From: an uncultured Bacteroidaceae bacterium | GTDB lineage: Bacteria > Bacteroidota > Bacteroidia > Bacteroidales > Bacteroidaceae | Length of the DNA: 30,175 nucleotides | NCBI GenBank assembly: GCA_904501775.1 | Contig: CAJGCJ010000007.1 | Span: 1-30,175, forward strand | Reading direction: 5' to 3' | Shown: positions 14,998 to 22,121 of the stretch, piece by piece | Layout of the letters: every line of letters starts with the position of its first letter | Position numbering within the stretch: the stretch's first letter is position 1 | The notes under the pieces: generated by a model | The model's input: only the letters and a program-made list of their open reading frames with translations | Databases searched by the model: none | Told to the model about the DNA's origin: nothing | Position numbers and translations under genes: made by a program

Positions 14998-16476
14998 TCA
15001 GTATGCTCTTGCAAAGAGTACACGACGTGCCGAAGGCTTGCCTGTAACCATACAGGTGCCGGGAGTTTCGTCACCTCCTATGGGGATACAACGTATTGTA
15101 GCCTTTGTTTCGTTCTTTATCTGCTCCTCGGTCTCGGGGGTTCCGTCCCAGTGTGCAAGAATGAAACCGCCCTTCTCTATCTCAACCTTGAACTCTTCGT
15201 ATGTGTCGACAGTGCGTGTGTTTGCCTCGCGCATGTCGAGTGCCTTTTTGTGAAGATTCTTCTGGATGTCGTCGAGCAACTCTTTGACATATGTGGTGAT
15301 GCCCTCGATGCTGCGTGTCTCCTTCTGCAGTGTATCGCGGCGCATAACCTCAATTGTTCCGTTCTCGATGTCGCGTGCACCCAATACCAGACGCACGGGA
15401 ACGCCTTTGAGCTCGTAGTCGGCAAATTTGAAACCGGGACGACGGTTGTCGGCATTGTCATATTTTACGCTGATACCCATCTTGCGCAACTCGGCTGTAA
15501 TCTGTGATACCTTCTCGTCAATTGCATCCAGCTGCTCTTGATTCTTGTAGATGGGAACTATTACAACCTGTATGGGGGCAAGGGCAGGGGGAAGAACGAG
15601 CCCGTTGTCGTCGGAGTGTGTCATTATGAGTGCGCCCATAAGACGTGTTGAAACGCCCCATGATGTAGCCCATACATACTCGAGCTTGTTCTGCTTGTCA
15701 ACAAACTGCACGTTGAATGCTTTTGCGAAATTCTGTCCCAAGAAGTGTGATGTACCGCACTGAAGAGCTTTGCCGTCCTGCATCAAACCCTCAATGGTGT
15801 ATGTGTCCAAAGCACCTGCGAAACGCTCGTTGGCCGATTTTACACCCATTATGACGGGAAGTGCCATGTAGTTGTTGGCAAAGTCGTTGTATACATGAAG
15901 CATTGTTACGGCCTCCTTCTCGGCCTCTTCCTTTGTGGCGTGTGCGGTGTGTCCCTCTTGCCACAGGAACTCGGCTGTACGAAGGAACAGGCGTGTACGC
16001 ATCTCCCAACGCATTACGTTTGCCCACTGGTTGACCATGATGGGAAGGTCACGATACGACTGTATCCAATTCTTATATGTGCTCCATATTATAGTCTCTG
16101 ATGTGGGGCGGATAATCATCTCCTCCTCCAATTTGGCAGCAGGGTCTACGACAACACCGCTACCGTCGGCTGAATTCTTCAAACGGTAGTGGGTTACAAC
16201 TGCGCACTCTTTTGCAAAGCCTTCTACATGCTCGGCCTCGCGGCTGAGGAACGATTTGGGAATAAGCAAGGGGAAGTATGCGTTTACGTGTCCTGTCTCT
16301 TTGAACATGTCATCGAGTGTACGCTGTATTTTCTCCCAGATAGCGTATCCGTAGGGCTTGATTACCATACAACCGCGTACGGGCGACTGCTCGGCCAAGT
16401 CGGCCTTTAAAACAAGGTCGTTGTACCATTGTGAGTAGCTTTCGCTACGTTTTGTCAAATCTTTAAGTTCTGCCAT
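14998..16476 (-). CDS. proS: Prolyl-tRNA synthetase, archaeal/eukaryotic type (ProS type 3)
   Basis: The correct start is the ATG at 16476 (MAELKDLTKRSESYSQWYND, 492 residues); the open frame continues further upstream, but without family similarity. The enzyme charges tRNA-Pro in the cytosol. It shows RPTSETIIW, class II motif 2 with RTAEFLWQEGHTAH, the GTSHFLGQNFAKAF segment, motif 3 STRLMGALIMTHSDDNGLVL, an anticodon-binding domain (VVIVPIY...NADNRRPGFKFADYELKG), and a C-terminal zinc-like domain ending in FARAY with a terminal tyrosine. It lacks the INS editing domain of the E. coli type, so misacylated Ala-tRNA-Pro would need a separate editing protein. Promoter TACTTTTG lies about 75-80 bases upstream. 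Confidence 0.97.
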   Translation of the reverse strand: MAELKDLTKRSESYSQWYNDLVLKADLAEQSPVRGCMVIKPYGYAIWEKIQRTLDDMFKETGHVNAYFPLLIPKSFLSREAEHVEGFAKECAVVTHYRLKNSADGSGVVVDPAAKLEEEMIIRPTSETIIWSTYKNWIQSYRDLPIMVNQWANVMRWEMRTRLFLRTAEFLWQEGHTAHATKEEAEKEAVTMLHVYNDFANNYMALPVIMGVKSANERFAGALDTYTIEGLMQDGKALQCGTSHFLGQNFAKAFNVQFVDKQNKLEYVWATSWGVSTRLMGALIMTHSDDNGLVLPPALAPIQVVIVPIYKNQEQLDAIDEKVSQITAELRKMGISVKYDNADNRRPGFKFADYELKGVPVRLVLGARDIENGTIEVMRRDTLQKETRSIEGITTYVKELLDDIQKNLHKKALDMREANTRTVDTYEEFKVEIEKGGFILAHWDGTPETEEQIKNETKATIRCIPIGGDETPGTCMVTGKPSARRVLFARAY

Positions 16477-16549
16477 ATTGTTTTTAATTAATTTTCTTTG
16501 GTTGGGTAGTGGTTGGCTTTTAATTGTATGTAAAAAAACATGTTGATTG

Positions 16550-16577
16550 CAAAAGTACAAAAATATATTTATATCAA
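16550..16577 (-). promoter_or_regulatory. Predicted proS promoter
   Basis: On the minus strand the -7 box TACTTTTG (16557-16550) fits TAnnTTTG, with TTG at 16577-16575 as -33 at a short 17-base spacing. The leader to the ATG at 16476 would be about 65 bases. This supports the shorter proS start, since the longer frame begins upstream of the promoter. Confidence 0.5.
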
Positions 16578-16697
16578 CGATATATATTGGCAAAATCAAC
16601 GGAGTATACTCTCTCTGTTTTTGAGATAAATCACGAAAATAGTCTTCACTCGCTTTTAATAAATATTGAAACAAGTTTCATATTACCCGCTTTTTTG

Positions 16698-16728
16698 TTG
16701 CTATTTTTGCTAAATTTCTTTACATTTG
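16698..16728 (+). promoter_or_regulatory. Predicted promoter of the OmpA lipoprotein gene
   Basis: TTG (16698-16700), a 20-base spacer and TACATTTG (16721-16728) form a nearly ideal Bacteroidota promoter. The start site near 16735 leaves a leader of about 33 bases before the ATG at 16768. Confidence 0.65.
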
Positions 16729-16767
16729 CATGAACGTTGATTTCTAATTTTAAATACAATATCAGTT

Positions 16768-17478
16768 ATGAAAGTAAAAAGTTTGAAGTTTTTATCTATT
16801 ATCTTGTGTGTCTCTTTGATTTTCAGTGGTTGTGGCTCAATGAATAACACAACAAAAGGTGGTGTTATCGGTGGTGGTAGCGGTGCTGCCATAGGTGCTA
16901 TCATCGGACACCTCGTGTCGGGAAAGAGCGATAAGGGTAAAGGTATGCTTATCGGTGCTGCAATCGGTACAGCAGTTGGTACAGGTACAGGTGTGCTCAT
17001 CGGTAATAGAATGGATAAGGCTGCCGAGGCAGCAGCTGCGGTTGAGAATGCAACAGTTGAGACTGTAACTGATGCCAATAACCTTACAGCTGTGAAGGTT
17101 ACATTTGATTCCGGTGTGCTGTTTGCAACAAACAAGTATAACCTGAATGCTTCTGCTAAAAAGAATCTCGAGGATTTTGCCAATGTGCTCATGACATACA
17201 GTGATGCCGATGTAGCAATCTTCGGTCACACCGATTCTACAGGAAGCGATGCCATCAACGATCCTCTTTCTGTTAACCGTGCAACTTCTGTTGCCGACTA
17301 TTTGAAATCTTTGGGCGTTACCGATTCTCAGATAAAGAGTGTGGAGGGTTATGGTTCTAAGGAGCCTGTTGCCGACAACTCAACAGAAGAGGGTCGCGCA
17401 CAGAACCGCCGTGTAGAGATTTATATGTATGCAAGCGAAGCTATGATTAAGGCTGCAAACGAGGGTACATTGAAATAA
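16768..17478 (+). CDS. OmpA family lipoprotein with glycine-zipper domain
   Basis: This 236-residue protein has a lipobox (LIFSGC, lipidated Cys22), so it is anchored in the outer membrane. Residues of about 30-75 form a glycine zipper (GVIGGGSGAAIGAIIG and GMLIGAAIGTAVGTGTG). From about residue 110 an OmpA/Pal peptidoglycan-binding domain follows, with the pattern VTFDSGVLFATNKYNL, FGHTDSTGSD, NRATSVADYL and AQNRRVEIYM. The Asp of HTD and the Arg of NRR normally grip diaminopimelate in peptidoglycan. The layout matches YiaD-type proteins that tie the outer membrane to the wall. It has a strong promoter and its own terminator, so it is likely highly expressed and monocistronic. Confidence 0.93.
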   Translation: MKVKSLKFLSIILCVSLIFSGCGSMNNTTKGGVIGGGSGAAIGAIIGHLVSGKSDKGKGMLIGAAIGTAVGTGTGVLIGNRMDKAAEAAAAVENATVETVTDANNLTAVKVTFDSGVLFATNKYNLNASAKKNLEDFANVLMTYSDADVAIFGHTDSTGSDAINDPLSVNRATSVADYLKSLGVTDSQIKSVEGYGSKEPVADNSTEEGRAQNRRVEIYMYASEAMIKAANEGTLK

Positions 17479-17499
17479 TATATATACGTTCTCATATAT

Positions 17500-17541
17500 A
17501 TAAAAAGCAGAATCGGCCAACTGGCCGATTCTGCTTTTTAT
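17500..17541. terminator. Bidirectional terminator between the OmpA gene and the DUF1460 gene
   Basis: Arms 17500-17519 (ATAAAAAGCAGAATCGGCCA) and 17522-17541 are exact reverse complements with only two bases between, so the innermost pairs must open to form the loop. A/T runs flank both sides. The DUF1460 stop codon (17540-17538) lies inside the right arm. Confidence 0.85.
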
Positions 17542-18377
17542 GGCTCTACCCGCATTACTCTTATTCCAAGATGTTTTCTGTGCCGTTGCATATATTCGTA
17601 TAGCGTATCATCATCGAGAATAACCCGCCCTTCACTGCTCGATGCGTGCAGCAGATGCAGCTTGCCGTTAATCCAATGTGCAAAGCCTATGTGGCTCACA
17701 TCCAACCCGTCAATTGCAGTTACTATGGCTATAATATCCCCATCCTCAATTTTCAGTTCAGTTTTGCTCCTATTCAATTCGCATTTGGGAATGTAGCTTA
17801 TAGAGATATCTCTAAATGGAGTCTCGTGTTCTATAATCTCGTTTATAAGTGAGGGGTTTTCGCAAAGCTGTCTGTAGCTCCCGGGGTGTGTGCTCATAAA
17901 ATTCAGATTCAGAAACTGTGTTGCAGTGTGCATGCCGGTGTTAATCTCTTTTATGATATCTGTTTTAGCGCTGTCGCATATCCATTGGCTGATATAGTGC
18001 AGTCTGCTTGCGTAGCCGTTGCATTTACTGCTGCGATACCTTATTTTTTCCAAGTTTTTGCAGTAGTGTGTGAAATCACCCTCTTTTGCGGCTGTTACGG
18101 TGAGTGCTACAACAGATTCAACAAAGGTGGTGCAGTCGAAACTGTGTACGTCAACAATTAGTCTCTCATTGTTTATGTTCTGTTCAAGTGTAGAGGCTAT
18201 GTATTCAACACCTATGAATTCTTTTGCTATTTGGAGTGTTGAGGCCTGTTTGCCGCCATCCTTTATTGAAGCAAGTATTGAGCTTATTCGCATGCTGTCG
18301 GCTGTAGAGTATATGGCTTGTGCCCGCGCCGATAATGCTAAAACAATGAAAAAGAGGGATATGAGGTGTCGTGTCAT
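17538..18377 (-). CDS. DUF1460 family, N-acetylmuramoyl-L-alanine amidase-like exported protein
   Basis: This 279-residue protein has a signal peptide (MTRHLISLFFIVLALSARAQ). The mature part matches DUF1460, a Bacteroidota-rich family with an NlpC/P60-like papain fold. The catalytic cysteine is in SFDCTTFVESVVAL, and the expected histidine is in VSHIGFAHWING followed by LLHASSSEGRV. The family segment GVEYIASTLE (usually GxPYVAxTLE) is present near residue 56, and RLHYISQWI near 130. Structures of relatives suggest cleavage of peptidoglycan stem peptides or amide bonds in the periplasm; the exact bond is inferred from the family. It is divergent from the T9SS plug gene across a tandem repeat. 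A -7-like box TATCTTTA (18419-18412) lies 35 bases upstream. Confidence 0.9.
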   Translation of the reverse strand: MTRHLISLFFIVLALSARAQAIYSTADSMRISSILASIKDGGKQASTLQIAKEFIGVEYIASTLEQNINNERLIVDVHSFDCTTFVESVVALTVTAAKEGDFTHYCKNLEKIRYRSSKCNGYASRLHYISQWICDSAKTDIIKEINTGMHTATQFLNLNFMSTHPGSYRQLCENPSLINEIIEHETPFRDISISYIPKCELNRSKTELKIEDGDIIAIVTAIDGLDVSHIGFAHWINGKLHLLHASSSEGRVILDDDTLYEYMQRHRKHLGIRVMRVEP

Positions 18378-18430
18378 GCTGTTCTGGCAATATATGTTTT
18401 GCTAACTTTTGTAAAGATAGTAACAAACGA

Positions 18431-18587
18431 GCAAGATAAAGCCAAGCTTGCTTGGATATTTTGCAGCGAGTGCAGAAAATCTTAGAGCTTTAGCTCAAAG
18501 ATAGGCACCAACTGGCAAGATAGAGCCAAGCTTGCTTGGATATTTTGCAGCGAGTGCAGAAAATTTTAGAGCCTTGACTCAAAGATA
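18431..18587. repeat. Tandem direct repeat, two 73-base copies with an 84-base period
   Basis: Copy 1 (18431-18503) and copy 2 (18515-18587) match at 68 of 73 bases, separated by 11 unrelated bases. Each copy holds a dyad CCAAGC-TT-GCTTGG (18442-18455 and 18526-18539), the identical stretch GGATATTTTGCAGCGAGTGC, and a second small dyad near GAGCTTTAGCTC (clear in copy 1, changed in copy 2). The repeat fills most of the 245-base gap between the divergent DUF1460 and T9SS plug genes, ending 35 bases before the plug ATG. No reading frame supports coding. It may be a regulatory repeat or a copy of a dispersed intergenic element. Confidence 0.9.
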
Positions 18588-18622
18588 CATACATTTTCGG
18601 TTTATTTAGTTAACTTAGCCAC

Positions 18623-19873
18623 ATGAAAAATATATTCTCAATACGCATGCTGTTGCTGTTGCTGCTATTTGTGCCTTCTGCGCTTGCAGCTCAGTTTGTC
18701 GAGTCGTTTAGTCACGATATACGCTCTATGACGATGTCGCTTAATGACGAGTGGGAGAAACCGGCTATAATGATGTTGGGTGGTGACGATGTCGTCAACT
18801 TCTCGTTTGACGAGTTGTCTCACTCATATCACAGATATACCTACCGCGTGGTGCATTGTAATTATGATTGGACGCCATCCGAGCTTCTTTCTGTCGATTA
18901 TATCACAGGATTCAATGATTTGCCGATAGAGGATGTACGATACTCCGAGAACACCACTACGCTATATACAAACTACTCTTTCTCCATTCCCAATGAGCAG
19001 CTGTCGCTTAATTTGTCGGGTAATTATAAGGTAGAGGTGTATGACGATGAGTCGGACGAGGATGAGCCGGTTGCGGTTTTTGGTTTTCTTGTCGTAGAGC
19101 ATAAGGTGCGTATGGGTGTCGATGTCAGTGGAAATACCGACATTGATTACAACGACAAGTATCAGCAGTTGAATATAATTGTCGACTATAGTGGCTATAG
19201 CGTGCAGTCGCCATCGCGCGATTTGAAGGTTGCTGTTTCGCAGAACCGTCGCACCGATAACGAGGTGATATGTGCTGCACCTACCTACGTTACCTCGAAC
19301 AGAATGGAGTTTGTGCATGATTCGTCGCTTATTTTCAAGGCCGGCAATGAATACCGTCGTTTCGAGGTCACCGACCCATACTCTCCCGGAATGGGCGTTG
19401 ATGGAATAAGCTACGATGGTGAGGTTTACAATGTAGCTTTGTACAGTGATGCCGTTGTGCGTTCCTATAACAATACCCGTGACGAGAACGGCCGATATTT
19501 TATAAATACAAATGAAGGATATGGTACAGTTGCCGAGGCCGACTATGCAAATGTTCATTTCCAACTTCTTGCTCCTTACCGTAGCGGCGGCGATTATTAT
19601 CTGCTTGGTGACTATTGGGGCAACGGCTTTTCGTATGACAATATGCTTGAATACGACTCTGTGGAGGGGGTGTACAGAACAAACCAGCTGATGAAATTCG
19701 GTGTCTACAATTATATGTATGTGTGGTTGCCCGACGGCTCTTCTTTAGCTGATGCAGAGCCTGCGGAGGGCAGCTTTTATAACACAGAGAACGAGTACAT
19801 AGTAAAAGTGTATCATCGCGAGTTCGGCAGTCGCTACGATAAACTTGTAGGCGCCCTTGTGGTAAAACAGTGA
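18623..19873 (+). CDS. Type 9 secretion system plug protein (DUF5103)
   Basis: This 416-residue protein has a signal peptide (MKNIFSIRMLLLLLLFVPSA, cleaved near LAA/QF). The mature part is beta-rich: an N-terminal domain with the family segments IRSMTMSLNDEWEKPAIMML, YTYRVVHCNYDW, DYITGFNDLPIEDVRYSENT and LSGNYKVEVYD, and a second domain with YLLGDYWGNGFS and YNYMYVWL. These match the family first called DUF5103. In Flavobacterium a member binds the periplasmic side of the giant SprA pore and plugs it when PorV is absent. This gene therefore implies a working T9SS elsewhere in the genome. An acidic loop (DDESDEDEP, about residues 144-152) is present. It stands alone, with its stop codon inside a hairpin shared with wecA. 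Confidence 0.88.
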   Translation: MKNIFSIRMLLLLLLFVPSALAAQFVESFSHDIRSMTMSLNDEWEKPAIMMLGGDDVVNFSFDELSHSYHRYTYRVVHCNYDWTPSELLSVDYITGFNDLPIEDVRYSENTTTLYTNYSFSIPNEQLSLNLSGNYKVEVYDDESDEDEPVAVFGFLVVEHKVRMGVDVSGNTDIDYNDKYQQLNIIVDYSGYSVQSPSRDLKVAVSQNRRTDNEVICAAPTYVTSNRMEFVHDSSLIFKAGNEYRRFEVTDPYSPGMGVDGISYDGEVYNVALYSDAVVRSYNNTRDENGRYFINTNEGYGTVAEADYANVHFQLLAPYRSGGDYYLLGDYWGNGFSYDNMLEYDSVEGVYRTNQLMKFGVYNYMYVWLPDGSSLADAEPAEGSFYNTENEYIVKVYHREFGSRYDKLVGALVVKQ

Positions 19874-19902
19874 AACCTGCCATTTGGCAGGTTTCACTGT
19901 TT
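19865..19902. terminator. Bidirectional terminator between the T9SS plug gene and wecA (17-base perfect stem)
   Basis: Arms 19865-19881 and 19886-19902 (AAACAGTGAAACCTGCC and its exact reverse complement) enclose ATTT. The plug gene stop codon (19871-19873) lies in the left arm; the wecA stop (19908-19906) lies just outside the right arm. Confidence 0.8.
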
Positions 19903-19905
19903 CTA

Positions 19906-21069
19906 TTAAATCTTGTCTATAAAGTTTCTTAATGCAAGCCAGAATTTTCTGTTCTCGAAATGTGTGGTTGTTGCAACCTTGTTTACGGCTTTGAAAATTT
20001 TACCTCTTTGTCTTATCTGCTTGCGCATGAACGGGTACATTATAAATGTAAATAAGATGCTTAATAGAACTACGATGTATAATTGCAGGTCTATAGATGC
20101 TCCCAACAGGTATGAAAGGAACCATATTCCTACTATCAATGTGTTTATCGACAATATTGAGAATGTTGTTCCTACATGTGAGAATCCAAGATCAATGAAC
20201 AGGTGGTGCAGGTGAGTCTTGTCTGCATTGAAAGGCGATTTTCCTTTCAACATACGGCTGCTCATTACACGCAGTGTGTCAAATACCGGGATTGATAGTA
20301 TTGACAGACAGAACGGTATAAGACCAAAGTCCTCTCCCGATTTTATAGAACTGAGCGACCAACTGCTGAGTATGTTCATTATGAAGATAGACATAAGTAT
20401 ACCCATTACCAGTGCTCCGCCGTCGCCAATGAACATTCTGGTGCGCTCGCCGAATACGTTGTGCAGGAAGAATGGGATAATACCTCCGACAGCAGACACT
20501 GCTATGATAGTCATTGGCAGATTGTCTGTTGCGTAAAAGTGGATTGCCAATAATGATGATGCCATGATGCAGAATCCAGTCGATAGACCGTTTACACCGT
20601 CAATCAGGTTTATGGCATTGATTATACCTACGCTGGCTACTACAGTCAAAGGATATGCCAACCACATAGGTAAAGCTTCAATGCCCCAGAAACCGTGGAA
20701 GTTATTTATGCTGTCGCCCGATACAACCATAAGCAATACCACGATTATGATTTCGATAGCGAAACGCAGGCGTGGAGTCAAATTAAGGATGTCGTCAATT
20801 GTACCCAAATAGAGCATTGCGCACATTGATGCAACGTAAATGAAAATATTGTTGGTAGTAATTACCTGTGAACTGCACAGTCCGATAAGCAGTCCGAAGA
20901 AAACAGCAATACCGCCTATTACAGGTACCGGACGACGCTGCAATTTACGGGCATCGGGATTGTCAACGATGTTTTTCATTACTGCTATTTCCAAAATTCT
21001 TGGATGAATCCACAATGTGGCAATGAAAGCCACCAATAATGGAACGATAACATTCTCTATTGAAATCAT
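19906..21069 (-). CDS. WecA-type undecaprenyl-phosphate N-acetylhexosamine-1-phosphate transferase
   Basis: This 387-residue polytopic membrane enzyme belongs to the MraY/WecA family. The catalytic features are Asp92-Asp93 in GTIDDILNLTPRLRF, NAINLIDGVNGLSTG (Asp157), FIGDGGAL (Asp216), and the C-terminal HLHHLFIDLGFSH histidine motif (286-289) that marks WecA rather than MraY. It moves a sugar 1-phosphate (usually GlcNAc, sometimes GalNAc) from UDP-sugar to undecaprenyl phosphate, starting lipid-linked glycan synthesis at the cytosolic face. About ten transmembrane helices are visible. The C-terminus is basic (MRKQIRQRGKIFKAVNK). It lies 12 bases after the UpxY-like gene, so both form a two-gene operon, suggesting that UpxY controls its expression. 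Confidence 0.93.
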   Translation of the reverse strand: MISIENVIVPLLVAFIATLWIHPRILEIAVMKNIVDNPDARKLQRRPVPVIGGIAVFFGLLIGLCSSQVITTNNIFIYVASMCAMLYLGTIDDILNLTPRLRFAIEIIIVVLLMVVSGDSINNFHGFWGIEALPMWLAYPLTVVASVGIINAINLIDGVNGLSTGFCIMASSLLAIHFYATDNLPMTIIAVSAVGGIIPFFLHNVFGERTRMFIGDGGALVMGILMSIFIMNILSSWSLSSIKSGEDFGLIPFCLSILSIPVFDTLRVMSSRMLKGKSPFNADKTHLHHLFIDLGFSHVGTTFSILSINTLIVGIWFLSYLLGASIDLQLYIVVLLSILFTFIMYPFMRKQIRQRGKIFKAVNKVATTTHFENRKFWLALRNFIDKI

Positions 21070-21081
21070 ATCTTTGAAATT

Positions 21082-21657
21082 TTAGTTTTTTGTTTCACTT
21101 ATCTTTTCTACAAATCGTGCCGGTATGGTAGCTGTTGCAACGGCTGTCAGTCCATCTATCCTTACCACCACACTCTTGCCTCTAATGTTCTTTAATTTAA
21201 TAAACTTGCCCTCAATTCCTTTGAAAGGGCCGTTTTTTATACGTACCATGTCGCCAACTGCAAGTGCTGCCTCGTCGTGGCTCAGGTAAGTTACTTTTTC
21301 ATCATCGCTGCCGGCTATGGCTATGAAGTCGTACATCTGTTTGTCGGGGACACACATCTTTCTTCTTTCCCCGTTGTCTGCATTGTGCATTACATATCGC
21401 AGCCAAGGTATCCGGTGTAGCTTTATATCGTCTATACTCTCTTTTGTGCTATGTATAAAAATATAGTTGTGTAAAGCAGATTCCTTTTTCTGGGTTGTCC
21501 TTCCGTTTGATAACAGTTTTTTGGTTGTTCTCATAGGAACGAAACTCTCTATACCCGATTCGTCCAGTATCTTCTTGGCAATAAGCTCACGCTGATATGT
21601 AACCCGCATTACATACCAACGTGCATTCTCTTCACAGTTAGTCGGGCCTTCTGCCAT
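21082..21657 (-). CDS. UpxY/NusG-like transcription antitermination protein
   Basis: I choose the ATG at 21657 (191 residues, MAEGPTNCEENARWYVMRVT), because a -7 box lies at 21688-21681; an upstream in-frame start at 21720 would precede the promoter. The protein has an N-terminal NGN domain (WYVMRVTYQRELIAKKILDE, SFVPMRT, LHNYIFIH, PWLRYVMH) and a C-terminal KOW motif (VGDMVRIKNGPFKGIEGKFI). This is the arrangement of the Bacteroides UpxY proteins, which prevent premature transcript termination in capsule operons. Here it heads a two-gene operon with wecA only; no polysaccharide cluster follows within the window. It may act on its own operon or on glycan loci elsewhere. Confidence 0.9.
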   Translation of the reverse strand: MAEGPTNCEENARWYVMRVTYQRELIAKKILDESGIESFVPMRTTKKLLSNGRTTQKKESALHNYIFIHSTKESIDDIKLHRIPWLRYVMHNADNGERRKMCVPDKQMYDFIAIAGSDDEKVTYLSHDEAALAVGDMVRIKNGPFKGIEGKFIKLKNIRGKSVVVRIDGLTAVATATIPARFVEKISETKN

Positions 21658-21680
21658 TTCTTCTATAAATATATTTTTTA

Positions 21681-21688
21681 CAAATGTA
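21681..21688 (-). promoter_or_regulatory. Predicted -7 box of the upxY-wecA operon
   Basis: Minus strand TACATTTG matches TAnnTTTG. The start site near 21674 gives a leader of about 17 bases before the ATG at 21657. Another match, TATATTTG (minus, 21878-21871), would give a leader of about 200 bases and may be a second, longer promoter. Confidence 0.5.
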
Positions 21689-22039
21689 GCTATATTATTT
21701 AAAAATACAGCATTATACAATGTTTCTTTTTTTGTTTCATTCTTGGCAGTGGTGAATTTGCTGCTGAACAGATATTAAAAAACATTGTATTGTATGCGTT
21801 TGCCGATGTGCTCATGAATGTACTAAAACTGTACTATATTCTGTTTTTTCATTTTCATCAGGCATGTAGGCAAATATAATGAATGTCCCTTTGAAAAAAT
21901 ACCCCCCCCCATTTTTTTAACAAGTATTAACAAATTTAAAGAACGATGTTTTATTTCCTTCTCGATTGAGTGTGCATGTACTCTATTATTTTTTTATAAA
22001 TTGTTTTTATATCCTATATTTTTATTAATTTCGCATTGC
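21689..22039. other. Non-coding divergent intergenic region with a nine-C homopolymer tract
   Basis: This stretch between upxY and manC has no supportable gene. It is AT-rich and contains nine consecutive C (21902-21910) between runs of A and T: GAAAAAATA before and ATTTTTTTAA after. On the minus strand the run (G9) sits just upstream of where a -33 box would lie for the TATATTTG box at 21878-21871. The region is longer than other gaps in the window. Confidence 0.6.
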
Positions 22040-22047
22040 TATATTTG
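22040..22047 (+). promoter_or_regulatory. Predicted -7 box of manC
   Basis: TATATTTG matches TAnnTTTG and lies 74 bases before the manC ATG, implying a leader of about 65 bases. No good -33 element was seen. Confidence 0.4.
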
Positions 22048-22121
22048 GGGGTTCTGTTTTGTGCTATAAACAAAGTGTCAGGCTCTAATGTTTTTGAAGA
22101 AAGAAGAAAAATATAAGATAT

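Noticed and set aside
16477..16674. 66-residue N-terminal extension of proS
   Set aside because: The extension has no similarity to ProS, would begin upstream of the predicted promoter, and the ATG at 16476 gives the usual ProS N-terminus.
18431..18587. Possible CRISPR array
   Set aside because: Only two copies of a 73-base unit with an 11-base gap; spacers are too short, repeats too long, and no cas genes are present.
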